Assembly: GCF_000010345.1 (NCBI RefSeq)
Contig: NC_009663.1
Coordinates: 992,001-1,056,000, forward strand
Source of the DNA: Sulfurovum sp. NBC37-1
GTDB lineage: Bacteria > Campylobacterota > Campylobacteria > Campylobacterales > Sulfurovaceae
DNA length: 64,000 bases
Direction of reading: 5' to 3'
Part shown: one piece after another, positions 54,105 through 60,931 of the stretch
Numbering within the stretch: the stretch's first letter is position 1
Layout: every line of letters begins with the position of its first letter
Notes under the pieces: generated by a model
The model's input: the letters and a program-made list of their open reading frames with translations, nothing else
What the model was told of the DNA's origin: nothing
Databases searched by the model: none
Made by a program: the position numbers and the translations under genes

Positions 54105-54289
54105 TCAACCAAAGTGTAATTCTCTGTGACAGTTTGGACAAACAGCAATAGCATTTTCTAGACTATCTTCGCCACCGTCTGAGAGTAAAATTTTGTGATG
54201 CACTTCAAGATATAAGGCGTATTATCTTTTTTTCTTATAAATGGTGCTTTTTGATTACATTTTTTACATATACCATTTGCTCTATTTAA
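54105..54289 (-). pseudogene. HNH endonuclease remnant, frameshifted and truncated
   Basis: Translation in one frame gives LNRANGICKKCNQKAPFIRKKDNTPYI. In another it gives LEVHHKILLSDGGEDSLENAIAVCPNCH, then RELHFG and a stop at 54105. Together these form the HNH domain common to 5-methylcytosine-specific McrA-like nucleases: two CxxC zinc pairs, EVHH, the Asn and CPNCH. Two extra bases near 54208-54214 break the frame, and the N-terminal part is missing beyond 54289. The attC-like site directly 3' suggests it was an integron cassette. Confidence 0.75.
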
Positions 54290-54319
54290 GATGAGGGGCC
54301 AAGATGAGCAAGATGAGGG

Positions 54320-54577
54320 ATGATAGACCCCTATGTTTCTATGCTTTCTATGCTTCTATGCTTTGGAAATTATTTTAGAAAAATGCGCTCAAGGCTCGGT
54401 GCACCGAAAGCCATTACTGCAACGGCGCATAAACTTGCAAGGATCGTTTATTCTATGCTGACGAATCAAACGCCTTATGATGAAAGTATTTTTACTGTTG
54501 AAGAGTTAAAGTACAAAGAAAAATTGATGAAGAAGTTGAAAAGCCAGGCCGTATCTTTTGGAATGACACTTGTGTAA
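54320..54577 (+). pseudogene. IS110-family transposase remnant (C-terminal end)
   Basis: From about 54370 the frame encodes FRKMRSRLGAPKAITATAHKLARIVYSMLTNQTPYDES, which matches the C-terminal end of IS110/IS116 transposases, including the conserved KAITATAHKLARI stretch. Everything upstream is missing and replaced by a slipped TTTCTATGC repeat (54332-54363). The first codons from ATG 54320 are not part of the family. IS110 relatives of the IS1111-attC group insert in integron attC sites, which fits the location. The following 54578-54802 has no gene; it holds hairpin copy 2. Confidence 0.75.
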
Positions 54578-54665
54578 GCTAAAATGCCTGAAAGCACCTG
54601 AATTGAGGGCTTTGGGGTTTCAGTTATTTAAGAGAGGTTCCCTTTAGCCCCACACAGAGTCAAGA

Positions 54666-54684
54666 GTGAAACTAAAGTTTTCAC
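54666..54684. repeat. Hairpin repeat GTGAAACT-aa-AGTTTTCAC (copy 2)
   Basis: It shares the ACTAAAGT core and the TTCC tail with the copy at 34876-34894, but three stem base pairs differ with compensation on both arms. A further stem-like sequence TTCCCTTTAGCCCC lies just upstream (54647-54660). It sits between the IS110 remnant and the PilJ-domain gene and could belong to the IS end. Confidence 0.5.
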
Positions 54685-54802
54685 TTCCAAAAAACAGATG
54701 ATAGCTTGTAAATTTGAATTACTTTTCTTGATATATATCAATTCCTGTTTGCAGATCTTCTGCTATGATAAATTGAATTTATTATTACCAAAAGGAGAAT
54801 TG

Positions 54803-55657
54803 ATGAAAAGAATTTTTTCAGCAGCGGCTATAAGTGTGTGTTTGACAGTGGGTGTGACAACTCTGGCGACAGCGGAGAATGCTCCGGCAGCGGTAGCTCA
54901 AACCAAGCAGCAGAGCGGTGTCGTGATCAACCTGGCGGGTAAGCAGAGAATGCTGACGCAAAAAATGAGCAAAGAGGCACTCTATATCGCCAAAGGGATC
55001 GACGCGGAAGCCAATACAGAAAACCTCAAGAAGACAGCAGCGCTTTTTGATAAGACACTCAAAGGGTTGATAGGCGGTGACAGCAGTCTCAATCTCCCCA
55101 AGACTGACAACAAGGAGATTCTTGCACAGCTTCAGAAGGTAACGGATCTTTGGGTGCCATTCAAAGCCAATATCGATAAGGTGATTGCAGGCAAGGCGGA
55201 TAAAGCGACACTTGAGGCAATCGCCAAAGAGAATCTTCCGCTGCTCAAAAATATGAATGCAGCAGTGCAGATGTATGCTAAAGCAAGCGGTTCCAAGCTC
55301 GCTCCCGAAATGGCCAAAAAGATCAATGTTGCCGGGAGACAGAGGATGCTGACCCAGAAGATGACAAAAGAGCTGCTTCTGATCGCCAACGGAATCGATG
55401 CAGATGCCAATAAAGCAAATATCAAAAAGACTGCGGCGCTTTTCGACAAGACACTTGACGAACTGATTGCAGGTTGCAAAAAAGCGGATATCAAAGCGCA
55501 GTTCGAGGGGGTCAAAAAGATATGGGCTGAGTATGCACCGATCGTGAATGGTGCCGATACTTCCGATGAAGCGCTCAAAAAAGCAGAAAAACTCAATATG
55601 ACACTGCTCAAAGAGTCCAACAAGGCAGTCAAAATGCTTGAGGCCTCTATCAAGTAG
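54803..55657 (+). CDS. Exported tandem PilJ/NIT-type sensor-domain protein
   Basis: From ATG 54803 this 284-residue protein has a signal peptide (AAAISVCLTVGVTTLATA). Two copies of the helical type IV pili methyl-accepting chemotaxis N-terminal (PilJ_N) domain follow, each opening with a conserved block: VINLAGKQRMLTQKMSKEAL near residues 41-60 and INVAGRQRMLTQKMTKELLL near 174-193. In nitrate sensors such as NarX the same P-box-like block binds nitrate or nitrite. There is no output domain, so it may be a periplasmic binding protein serving a partner. ATG 54803 has AAAGGAG with 6-nt spacing. It is plus-strand, unlike its neighbours, and its GC content is higher than the surrounding island. 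Confidence 0.85.
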   Translation: MKRIFSAAAISVCLTVGVTTLATAENAPAAVAQTKQQSGVVINLAGKQRMLTQKMSKEALYIAKGIDAEANTENLKKTAALFDKTLKGLIGGDSSLNLPKTDNKEILAQLQKVTDLWVPFKANIDKVIAGKADKATLEAIAKENLPLLKNMNAAVQMYAKASGSKLAPEMAKKINVAGRQRMLTQKMTKELLLIANGIDADANKANIKKTAALFDKTLDELIAGCKKADIKAQFEGVKKIWAEYAPIVNGADTSDEALKKAEKLNMTLLKESNKAVKMLEASIK

Positions 55658-55797
55658 GTAGTTCGATCTCATTGTAGTATGCTGATACAGTATACTGCAA
55701 ATCTACAATTGCAATCTATATGGAATCGGAGGCTCTGGCCCCCGATATCTTTCCCAAACTTCTTTTATCTTATCCCATCATTCCAAAGATAAGAAAG

Positions 55798-56665
55798 ATA
55801 AGGGGTCGTGTGACAACAACAGCTCATTTCCTGTTCCTCTTAATTATCCCATTCACTGCCTGTTGTGATATACCTAATACTTTAGCGATCATATGCTGAG
55901 AATAGCCTTTGTCATATGCTTTTACGATTTGCCTGTTTCTCTCTTTTTTATCCTGTATCTCTGAAAATATTTTTGTAAGTTTATTGATATCAGGTTTTTT
56001 GTTTGTATTGGGAGCTTCCACCAAAGAAGATGCTGTTTTGAGCTCTTGCAGTATACTACTGTCTACTTTACTGTTCAACATCTCTTTGATCGCTTCTATG
56101 TCATGGCCATGATTTTGTACTATCCATGCATTTTGCAGACATTCCGGTATTTGCTTTTCTAAAAAGTAATGATAAGAGCTGTAAGGGTAATCTTCTAGAC
56201 TTTTTACCATATTGGCTTTCAGCGGGTTTTGTTCTATGTAGAGCATCAGTGTATAGAGGTAAGCCTCATCAGTGACATACCAGGACTTGAAGCGACCTTG
56301 CCAGAGATGTCCTGAGCGATGATATTTTTTGTTAAAGTAAATGGCGTAGTTCATGTTAAGTTGTCTCATGAACTTGGAGAGGTTTTCCCGGCTTGTCTCT
56401 ATGAGCAGATGATAGTGATTGGACATCAGGCAGTAGTTATGCAAAGTGATCCCATAATTCTTCATGGTGGAGCACATCAGCTCTTCAAACTGTTCATAAT
56501 CGTCAGGTTCTTTAAAGATGGGCATTTGAGCCACACCTCTGTTGATGATATGGTAATACCCAACTAGTTCGATACGGGGTCGTCTTGCCACCACCACTCC
56601 TTTTTGGTTATTTGGAGGAGTATAGCATAAGATGTATTAAGTTGTTGTTGTCACCTGACCCTTAT
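55798..56665. mobile_element. Y1-transposase element with terminal inverted repeats (868 bp)
   Basis: The left end (55798-55824) begins ATAAGGGGTCGTGTGACAAC. The right end (56639-56665), read inward, begins ATAAGGGTCAGGTGACAAC. They are imperfect inverted repeats of about 26 bp. The single gene inside is a Y1 HUH transposase. The left repeat ends at the stop codon of that gene. The right repeat lies 5 nt from the stop of the DUF3592 gene. A shortened copy with closely related ends is at 57746-58048. Confidence 0.75.
55824..56597 (-). CDS. Y1 (IS200-like, HUH) transposase with C-terminal helical DNA-binding tail
   Basis: This 257-residue protein has an N-terminal TnpA-like domain: YYHIINRGVAQMPIF, the HUH motif SNHYHLLIE near residues 59-67, RSGHLWQGRFKSW and the YIEQNPLKANM segment. 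The C-terminal 80 residues include a helix-turn-helix-like end (YSQHMIAKVLGISQQAVNGIIKR). This is the transposase/REP-type Y1 family that nicks single-stranded DNA through a tyrosine. Its frame reaches into the left terminal repeat. The same C-terminal part recurs in the deleted copy at 57771. No defects are visible, so it could be active. Confidence 0.87.
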   Translation of the reverse strand: MVVARRPRIELVGYYHIINRGVAQMPIFKEPDDYEQFEELMCSTMKNYGITLHNYCLMSNHYHLLIETSRENLSKFMRQLNMNYAIYFNKKYHRSGHLWQGRFKSWYVTDEAYLYTLMLYIEQNPLKANMVKSLEDYPYSSYHYFLEKQIPECLQNAWIVQNHGHDIEAIKEMLNSKVDSSILQELKTASSLVEAPNTNKKPDINKLTKIFSEIQDKKERNRQIVKAYDKGYSQHMIAKVLGISQQAVNGIIKRNRK

Positions 56666-56669
56666 TTTT

Positions 56670-57224
56670 TTACTCTTCATCTTCACTCTTCTCATCTTTA
56701 TATAAAAACTCATATTTTATGACGAAATAAAGCGGTATCATTAGTATCAGCGCTATCATGATTATGTTCCACGAATATGGGAAATTAGCTCCAGGTTCCA
56801 GAACAGCTTGTTCAGGGTTGTCAGGATTATAATAGACCGTTACGCTGTTTCCTTTAGTGTAAGCTTTTGACTGTCGATATGAATCACTGGTAAAAAAATT
56901 ATTTTTATATCCATACATTACTCTGTCGCCTATGAATATCTTTTGATCTATTTCATATTTATAATGAAATGCTATAGATGGTGCACCTCTTGGATGACGT
57001 CTATAACTACTGATATTTTTACTTAATAATGAAATAGTGATTTTTCCCTGTACTGAAGGCCATCCGGTACTTTCGTTTGCAAGCTTTATCTCTTTTACTC
57101 CGATATAAAAAAAATAAAGACCAATAAAAACTGGCACGACAATCATAAAGAAAAAAACAAACCTACTCTGCTTGCACATCTTGTAAATCTCATGGGTAAT
57201 GCTTGCTTTTTTTTGCCTACTCAT
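56670..57224 (-). CDS. DUF3592 membrane protein
   Basis: This 184-residue protein has two membrane helices (residues 23-43 and about 150-168). The extracytoplasmic domain between them carries DUF3592 hallmarks: W.S..G.I (GWPSVQGKI), HYKYEIDQKIFIGDRV, and GNSVTVYYNPDNPEQAVLEPG. The function of the family is unknown. The gene is AT-rich and lies just downstream of the small exported protein at 57267 in the same orientation, so the two may form an operon. A Y1 element begins 5 nt past its stop. Confidence 0.85.
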   Translation of the reverse strand: MSRQKKASITHEIYKMCKQSRFVFFFMIVVPVFIGLYFFYIGVKEIKLANESTGWPSVQGKITISLLSKNISSYRRHPRGAPSIAFHYKYEIDQKIFIGDRVMYGYKNNFFTSDSYRQSKAYTKGNSVTVYYNPDNPEQAVLEPGANFPYSWNIIMIALILMIPLYFVIKYEFLYKDEKSEDEE

Positions 57225-57266
57225 CTGCTTGACCCTCTTTTCCCACTATTGTGCTACCCGTAATAC

Positions 57267-57656
57267 TCACTCCATGCATCCCATATAGTCTACTGTCTTA
57301 GGATTCTTTGCACAAACTACTTGAGGCTCAAGTTCTTCGATAGTTTTTTTAAGTTTAGCTATCGCTTGCTCTCTTTTTTCCTTGTCTACCCAGTCATCAG
57401 AAGTTATCTTCTTCATTCTATTTTTAAATGCTTGACCCATCTCTGAAGTTAAAAATTCCTGCCGTGCTTCTTGTTTACACTCCAAATACTCTTTCTCTGT
57501 TTTTAGTTTTAGACATACTAATCCTTTTTTAGCACCCTTGAGTGCAGGTGCACTTATCTTAAGTAGCATTCTTTTTGCTATTTCCTGCTCATCAATTTTT
57601 TCTACACCATTTAATACTGATAATCCTAGCAATAAAATTAAAAATATCTGTTTCAT
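57267..57656 (-). CDS. Small exported protein with four cysteines
   Basis: From ATG 57656 the protein has 129 residues: a signal peptide (MKQIFLILLLGLSVLNG) and a charged helical domain with a CLKLKTEKEYLEC pair and a C-terminal pair VVCAKNPKTVDYMGC. The cysteine spacing suggests two disulfides across a helical hairpin. I do not recognise the family. GGGGGGACTGAAA precedes the ATG; an in-frame ATG five codons earlier (57671) is less likely. It is 42 nt upstream of the DUF3592 gene. Confidence 0.7.
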   Translation of the reverse strand: MKQIFLILLLGLSVLNGVEKIDEQEIAKRMLLKISAPALKGAKKGLVCLKLKTEKEYLECKQEARQEFLTSEMGQAFKNRMKKITSDDWVDKEKREQAIAKLKKTIEELEPQVVCAKNPKTVDYMGCME

Positions 57657-57745
57657 TTTCAGTCCCCCCAATATTTTTTCGCCTTAATGTTATCTTAAGT
57701 TTTTAAAGTATGGAGATAGGGGAGATAGGGGTCAGAGATAGAGAG

Positions 57746-58048
57746 ATAGGGGTCAGGTGACAATAACAACTCATTTCCTGTTCCTCTTAATAATCCCATT
57801 CACTGCCTGTTGTGATATACCCAATACTTTAGCGATCATATGCTGAAAATAGCCTTTGTCATATGCTTTTACGATTTGCCTGTTTCTCTCTTTTTTATCT
57901 TGTATATTCGAAAATATTTTCGTAAGTTTATTGATATCAGGTTTCCTGTCTATATTGGGAGCTTCCACCAAAGAAGAGGCTGTTTTGAGCTCTTGCAGTA
58001 TACTACTGTCTACTTTACTGCAAGTTGTTATTGTCACCTGACCCCTAT
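57746..58048. mobile_element. Deleted, non-autonomous Y1 element with perfect 26-bp terminal inverted repeats
   Basis: ATAGGGGTCAGGTGACAATA starts the left end (57746-57771), and the right end (58023-58048) is its exact 26-bp complement. The interior is the last part of the Y1 transposase gene only. Compared with the full element at 55798 about 560 bp are missing. It interrupts attC-like site C at the right end. The left flank shows three tandem copies of GAGATAGGGG (57712-57753), perhaps from slippage or repeated end insertion. Confidence 0.8.
57771..58037 (-). pseudogene. C-terminal fragment of Y1 transposase inside the deleted element
   Basis: An 88-residue frame reads through the right terminal repeat (MTITTC) straight into SKVDSSILQELKTASSLVEA and on to GISQQAVNGIIKRNRK. 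It is nearly identical to residues 176-257 of the transposase at 55824. The catalytic HUH domain is absent. If translated, it would yield only the putative DNA-binding tail. Confidence 0.8.
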
Positions 58049-58091
58049 GCTCCGCTAGGGTAAACTATTGCTCTCCAAGTACTTGTTATGT
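58049..58091 (-). other. attC-like integron site C, interrupted half
   Basis: On the minus strand the gene-proximal half is intact, from ACATAACAAGTACTTGGAGA to the core ACCCTAGCGG, and is about 85% identical to site D over 37 bp. After three more bases it is replaced by the right terminal repeat of the deleted Y1 element. The far half (CGTTA end) was not found on the other side of the element, so the insertion came with a deletion. Confidence 0.65.
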
Positions 58092-58097
58092 TTTTTT

Positions 58098-58127
58098 ACT
58101 CGTTCCACAGCTCCAGCTGTGGAATGC
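58098..58127. repeat. REP-like palindrome, left copy
   Basis: The 30-bp sequence contains the palindrome TTCCACAGCT-CC-AGCTGTGGAA and is the exact inverse of 58738-58767. It lies 16 nt beyond the stop of the RAYT gene. Such hairpins flank and are recognised by REP-associated tyrosine transposases. Confidence 0.8.
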
Positions 58128-58143
58128 ATATCAGTATTTAAAC

Positions 58144-58677
58144 TCACCACAATCTCTCTACCTCCAATAAGCCATCAACACCACTATAATCTCTAGCACT
58201 AGAGTATCTCCAATGTTCAGCTTCATCAATATATCCTCTTTTAACTGGGTTTTGATGGATATAGTTTACTTTTTCAAACATCATTTTTTCACCCTGTATA
58301 AGTTTAGGATGAAATCCCTCTTCCCATATTTGGTAAGTGTTCTCTTTTCTATGTGCTTTTTTATGAAATGCAAACTGTTTTAGCAATGTTGTTGCATTAT
58401 TTTTTTCTAATAATTTTAACAATTCATAGGCAGTATAAGATTTAAACTTCTGCATGGTTTTACTTATGTCATCACTACTAGCTACAAGATGTAAATGATT
58501 TTCCAATATCACATAAGAGAAGATAATCATATTGTCATTTTTTTGTAAATGACTTAACGAGTCTATAATGATTTGTACACTCTCTTGGTTTGTAAACAGT
58601 GGCAACCAATGTAGTACTGTACATGTTAAAAAGTGTGGATGTGTTGGTTCATATATCTTATATCTACTGCGTCCCAT
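58144..58677 (-). CDS. REP-associated tyrosine transposase (RAYT)
   Basis: This 177-residue Y1 HUH protein has FLTCTVLHWLPLF, the HUH motif VILENHLHLVAS near residues 56-67, FHPKLIQGEKMMFEKVNYIHQNPVKRGYIDEAEHWRYSSARDY. The NPVKRG and WRYSSAR ends are the hallmark of RAYTs, domesticated single-copy transposases that act on REP palindromes rather than on their own ends. Perfect 30-bp inverted palindromes lie 16 nt downstream and 60 nt upstream. The catalytic Tyr is probably in the YIHQNP segment. The gene appears intact. Confidence 0.9.
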   Translation of the reverse strand: MGRSRYKIYEPTHPHFLTCTVLHWLPLFTNQESVQIIIDSLSHLQKNDNMIIFSYVILENHLHLVASSDDISKTMQKFKSYTAYELLKLLEKNNATTLLKQFAFHKKAHRKENTYQIWEEGFHPKLIQGEKMMFEKVNYIHQNPVKRGYIDEAEHWRYSSARDYSGVDGLLEVERLW

Positions 58678-58737
58678 AATTTAGTATAGCGTTTTATGGA
58701 TTATATGAAGTTAGTTTTGCTATTTGGAGTCTGATAA

Positions 58738-58767
58738 GCATTCCACAGCTGGAGCTGTGGAACGAGT
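58738..58767. repeat. REP-like palindrome, right copy
   Basis: Exact inverse of the 30 bp at 58098-58127, containing TTCCACAGCT-GG-AGCTGTGGAA. It lies 60 nt upstream of the RAYT start. Together the two copies enclose a 610-bp interior. Confidence 0.8.
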
Positions 58768-58810
58768 TAAAATTCATTCCTTGCCTTTTATGTCTTTTAC
58801 TAAAGTGTAG

Positions 58811-58878
58811 TATAACGACTTTCGTGAACAATAATTTTCCCACTAGGGTAAATTATTGGTCTCCACATATTTGTTATG
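58811..58878 (-). other. attC-like integron site D (3' of 120-residue gene)
   Basis: On the minus strand it runs from ACATAACAAATATGTGG to AAAGTCGTTATAC. The stem CAATAATTT (58850-58858 with 58829-58837) continues into CCC/GGG with a four-base tip. The outer boxes ATAAC and GTTAT pair. It begins 26 nt after the stop of the 120-residue gene. Its gene-proximal half is closely related to that of site C. Confidence 0.7.
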
Positions 58879-58903
58879 TAGTTATAGAAACTCAAAAATT
58901 CAT

Positions 58904-59266
58904 TTAACCAAATGTTCGTTTAGATTTCAATTGTTCTTGAGGTGTTAATCCATAAAAGTCTAAATAGAGATTTTTAAGGATAACAGGTAACATTTCCCAA
59001 GCCCATTCATTGTGATGAAGATCTAAAAACTCAACAAACTCAGTGTTAATTAATGCCTTTAATTCTCTGTTTCCAGTTAAATAAGCTTTTTCAGCTAGTT
59101 CATAACAAAGATTGACGGTATTTTTATCTTTATTTCCAACTGCATAATTAGTAAACTTTCTAAATTCATCTATCTCTAATGATAATAAACCTTCTTGTTT
59201 GTTTATAGTTTTTGTAAGTTCAGGAAATAGTGTTTTTAATTCTTTTAAAAATTCACTTCTGTGCAT
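58904..59266 (-). CDS. Hypothetical 120-residue protein, probable integron cassette gene
   Basis: This soluble, helical, acidic protein has no signal peptide and no family I recognise; notable stretches are LCYELAEKAYLTGNRELKALIN and FVEFLDLHHNEWAWEMLPVILKNLYLDFYG. The overall look is that of a small helical partner or immunity-type protein, but that is only an impression. AAAGGA lies 7 nt before ATG 59266, and CGTTATG (an attC outer-box sequence) lies just before that. An attC-like site follows its stop. Gene plus site is the arrangement of an integron cassette. Confidence 0.7.
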   Translation of the reverse strand: MHRSEFLKELKTLFPELTKTINKQEGLLSLEIDEFRKFTNYAVGNKDKNTVNLCYELAEKAYLTGNRELKALINTEFVEFLDLHHNEWAWEMLPVILKNLYLDFYGLTPQEQLKSKRTFG

Positions 59267-59280
59267 AATGCGTCCTTTAC

Positions 59281-59470
59281 ATAACGGCCGCGCTGATCGC
59301 CATTCAGTATGATATCAGAATAACCCGAAGGGTATTCTGGTAGCAGACTTGATGTGTGTATCCTGGCATTTGATGGACGTAGCGAAGCGGAGACCAGCAA
59401 ATGGCAAGGGATCACGTTCAGTGCGCAGCGCGGCCGATGCGATGTTGTAGCGAAGCGGAAACGTCGCATC
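59281..59470. repeat. Structured GC-rich repeat with three hairpins in a 410-bp gene-free stretch
   Basis: A 10-bp inverted pair GGCCGCGCTG (59286-59295 and 59426-59435) encloses a hairpin at 59316-59339 (CAGAATA, bulged A, CCC-GAA-GGG, TATTCTG) and one at 59367-59403. A third follows at 59436-59470. The last two have the same 13-nt loop GTAGCGAAGCGGA on different stems. Composition is far more GC-rich than the flanks. No gene is visible in 59267-59676. The left end (complement CGTTATG) adjoins the 120-residue gene, so a large attC or other recombination site is possible. Confidence 0.5.
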
Positions 59471-59515
59471 TATTTATTCAAGGAACATTATATACCAGTT
59501 TACTTATAAAATCTA

Positions 59516-59548
59516 AAATAAACAGACATAGAAAATATCTGTTTATTT
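59516..59548. terminator. AT-rich hairpin in the gene-free stretch
   Basis: AAATAAACAGA (59516-59526) pairs perfectly with 59538-59548 across an 11-nt loop. It lies 129 nt downstream of the coiled-coil gene ending at 59677, on the correct side to end that transcript. The poly-U is short. The remaining sequence up to 59676 contains a small AAGGGC/GCCCTT hairpin near 59634-59660 and nothing else. Confidence 0.4.
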
Positions 59549-59676
59549 CTAAAAATATGTCAATATACACTCCAAGGGCATTTCTTCACTGCGTTCAGGG
59601 CAAAGATTTTTACTATTGAACCCGAAATGAACAAGGGCAGGGTGGCAAGCCCTTTGGATATAATGTGAGAGTACAG

Positions 59677-60897
59677 CTACTTTTTTTCTATTAGTTTCGT
59701 TAATTCATAGTATTTTTTCTGTATTTGCATATTCTCGAAGGGTACGATGTTGGGAACCTGTATCTTGCTGACCTCCGAGAACATGTGTTGACTCTCCGAG
59801 ATCAGTTCGTAAAGGTCCGCACTCAGCACTACGGTTTTGTAGGTATTGCGCGCCAGCTGTAGGTTCTTTTGTGTGATCTTTTGTGCATTGATCATACTGA
59901 CCTTTGAGGTAATGAGGTCCTGCCTGTAAAGTTCGGCTACATGGGCCGTCAGTTCCTGTGCCTGTATATTCTTTTCGTAAATACTTCTGCGTCTCTCACT
60001 CGCTTCCGATGCGGCAAGTCTTTTTGTCTCTGCAACCATTTTTTTTGCCTCGAACATGATATTGTCTATCTTTGGGATGTAGAGATTATCTACTTTATCG
60101 ATGTAGTTTTGTTGAATATAGACGACCAGTTCCAGTGAGACCAGGTGCAGGCCGTAGTATTTCTTGGCATAGTTCAGGTCTTCACTGTTCTCTTTCATCA
60201 GTACCATGATCTGCTGGGTAATGTGCTTGAGCACATCCATCATCAGTGCCATCTGAATGATATCATCCCCGTCCACACGCGTCAAAAGTACATTGATCTG
60301 CTCGGGCGTCAGGTTCACACCGATGTCGGAGAATTGCTGTATGAGCTTCTGTTTGATCTGCCCGATACGGATCTCATTGTTTTTGTTCTCCTCCTGCAAT
60401 GCTTCGATCTTCCCGGCATATTCCGATTTGGTGGTCTTGATCTTGCTCTGCAGAGGTGCAGAGATCTTCTTTTCTCTGTAGAATGCGATCGTGTTCTTGT
60501 TGGCGGCAATATCCTGTCGAAGGCTGTTGATCCCTTTTTTATACGAGAGAAAATCATCTTCGATGAGGGTATCGATGATCCTGTTGAATACCTTGTCGAG
60601 ATCTTCCTGAATATCTTTCTTGTCTGAACCGATCCAGGAAGAGTCGGGGGCTTTTTCAAGCTTGTCTGTATACTCCAGTCCTTTTTCAAGGTCTGGCAGC
60701 AATTCATCCCAGAGTGTATTCATGTGTTCTGCTTTACTTTCTTCCTTGCTCAACTCGGAAGGTTTGAGCTCTTTGTAGAGTTCTACTGTTTTGTTCCTGG
60801 TAGTTTCATAGAGTTCGGTACCCTGTTTGAGCATATCGGATTTCCAGTCAGCCTGAATGAAAGTGATCGAAGCCAATAAAATAAGGTGAATTCGCAT
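59677..60897 (-). CDS. Exported coiled-coil protein of unknown function
   Basis: This 406-residue protein has a short signal peptide (MRIHLILLASITFIQA) followed by an almost entirely helical, highly charged chain with long coiled-coil-like segments (residues 110-190 and 270-400). There is no membrane helix after the signal and no cysteine. A conserved-looking LTPEQINVLLTRVDGDDII segment lies near 200-218. It is probably periplasmic and perhaps forms a filament or adaptor. I do not recognise the family. An AT-rich block shared with other start regions and an AGGATTA site precede ATG 60897. It follows the helicase gene by 34 nt in the same direction. Confidence 0.75.
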   Translation of the reverse strand: MRIHLILLASITFIQADWKSDMLKQGTELYETTRNKTVELYKELKPSELSKEESKAEHMNTLWDELLPDLEKGLEYTDKLEKAPDSSWIGSDKKDIQEDLDKVFNRIIDTLIEDDFLSYKKGINSLRQDIAANKNTIAFYREKKISAPLQSKIKTTKSEYAGKIEALQEENKNNEIRIGQIKQKLIQQFSDIGVNLTPEQINVLLTRVDGDDIIQMALMMDVLKHITQQIMVLMKENSEDLNYAKKYYGLHLVSLELVVYIQQNYIDKVDNLYIPKIDNIMFEAKKMVAETKRLAASEASERRRSIYEKNIQAQELTAHVAELYRQDLITSKVSMINAQKITQKNLQLARNTYKTVVLSADLYELISESQHMFSEVSKIQVPNIVPFENMQIQKKYYELTKLIEKK

Positions 60898-60931
60898 TAT
60901 TAATCCTAATATTATTTAATATAGTTAAAAT

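Noticed and set aside
57664-57669. G6 run before the small exported protein as a phase-variation tract
   Set aside because: Six G is below the length usually prone to slippage, and it fits a G-rich ribosome-binding region.
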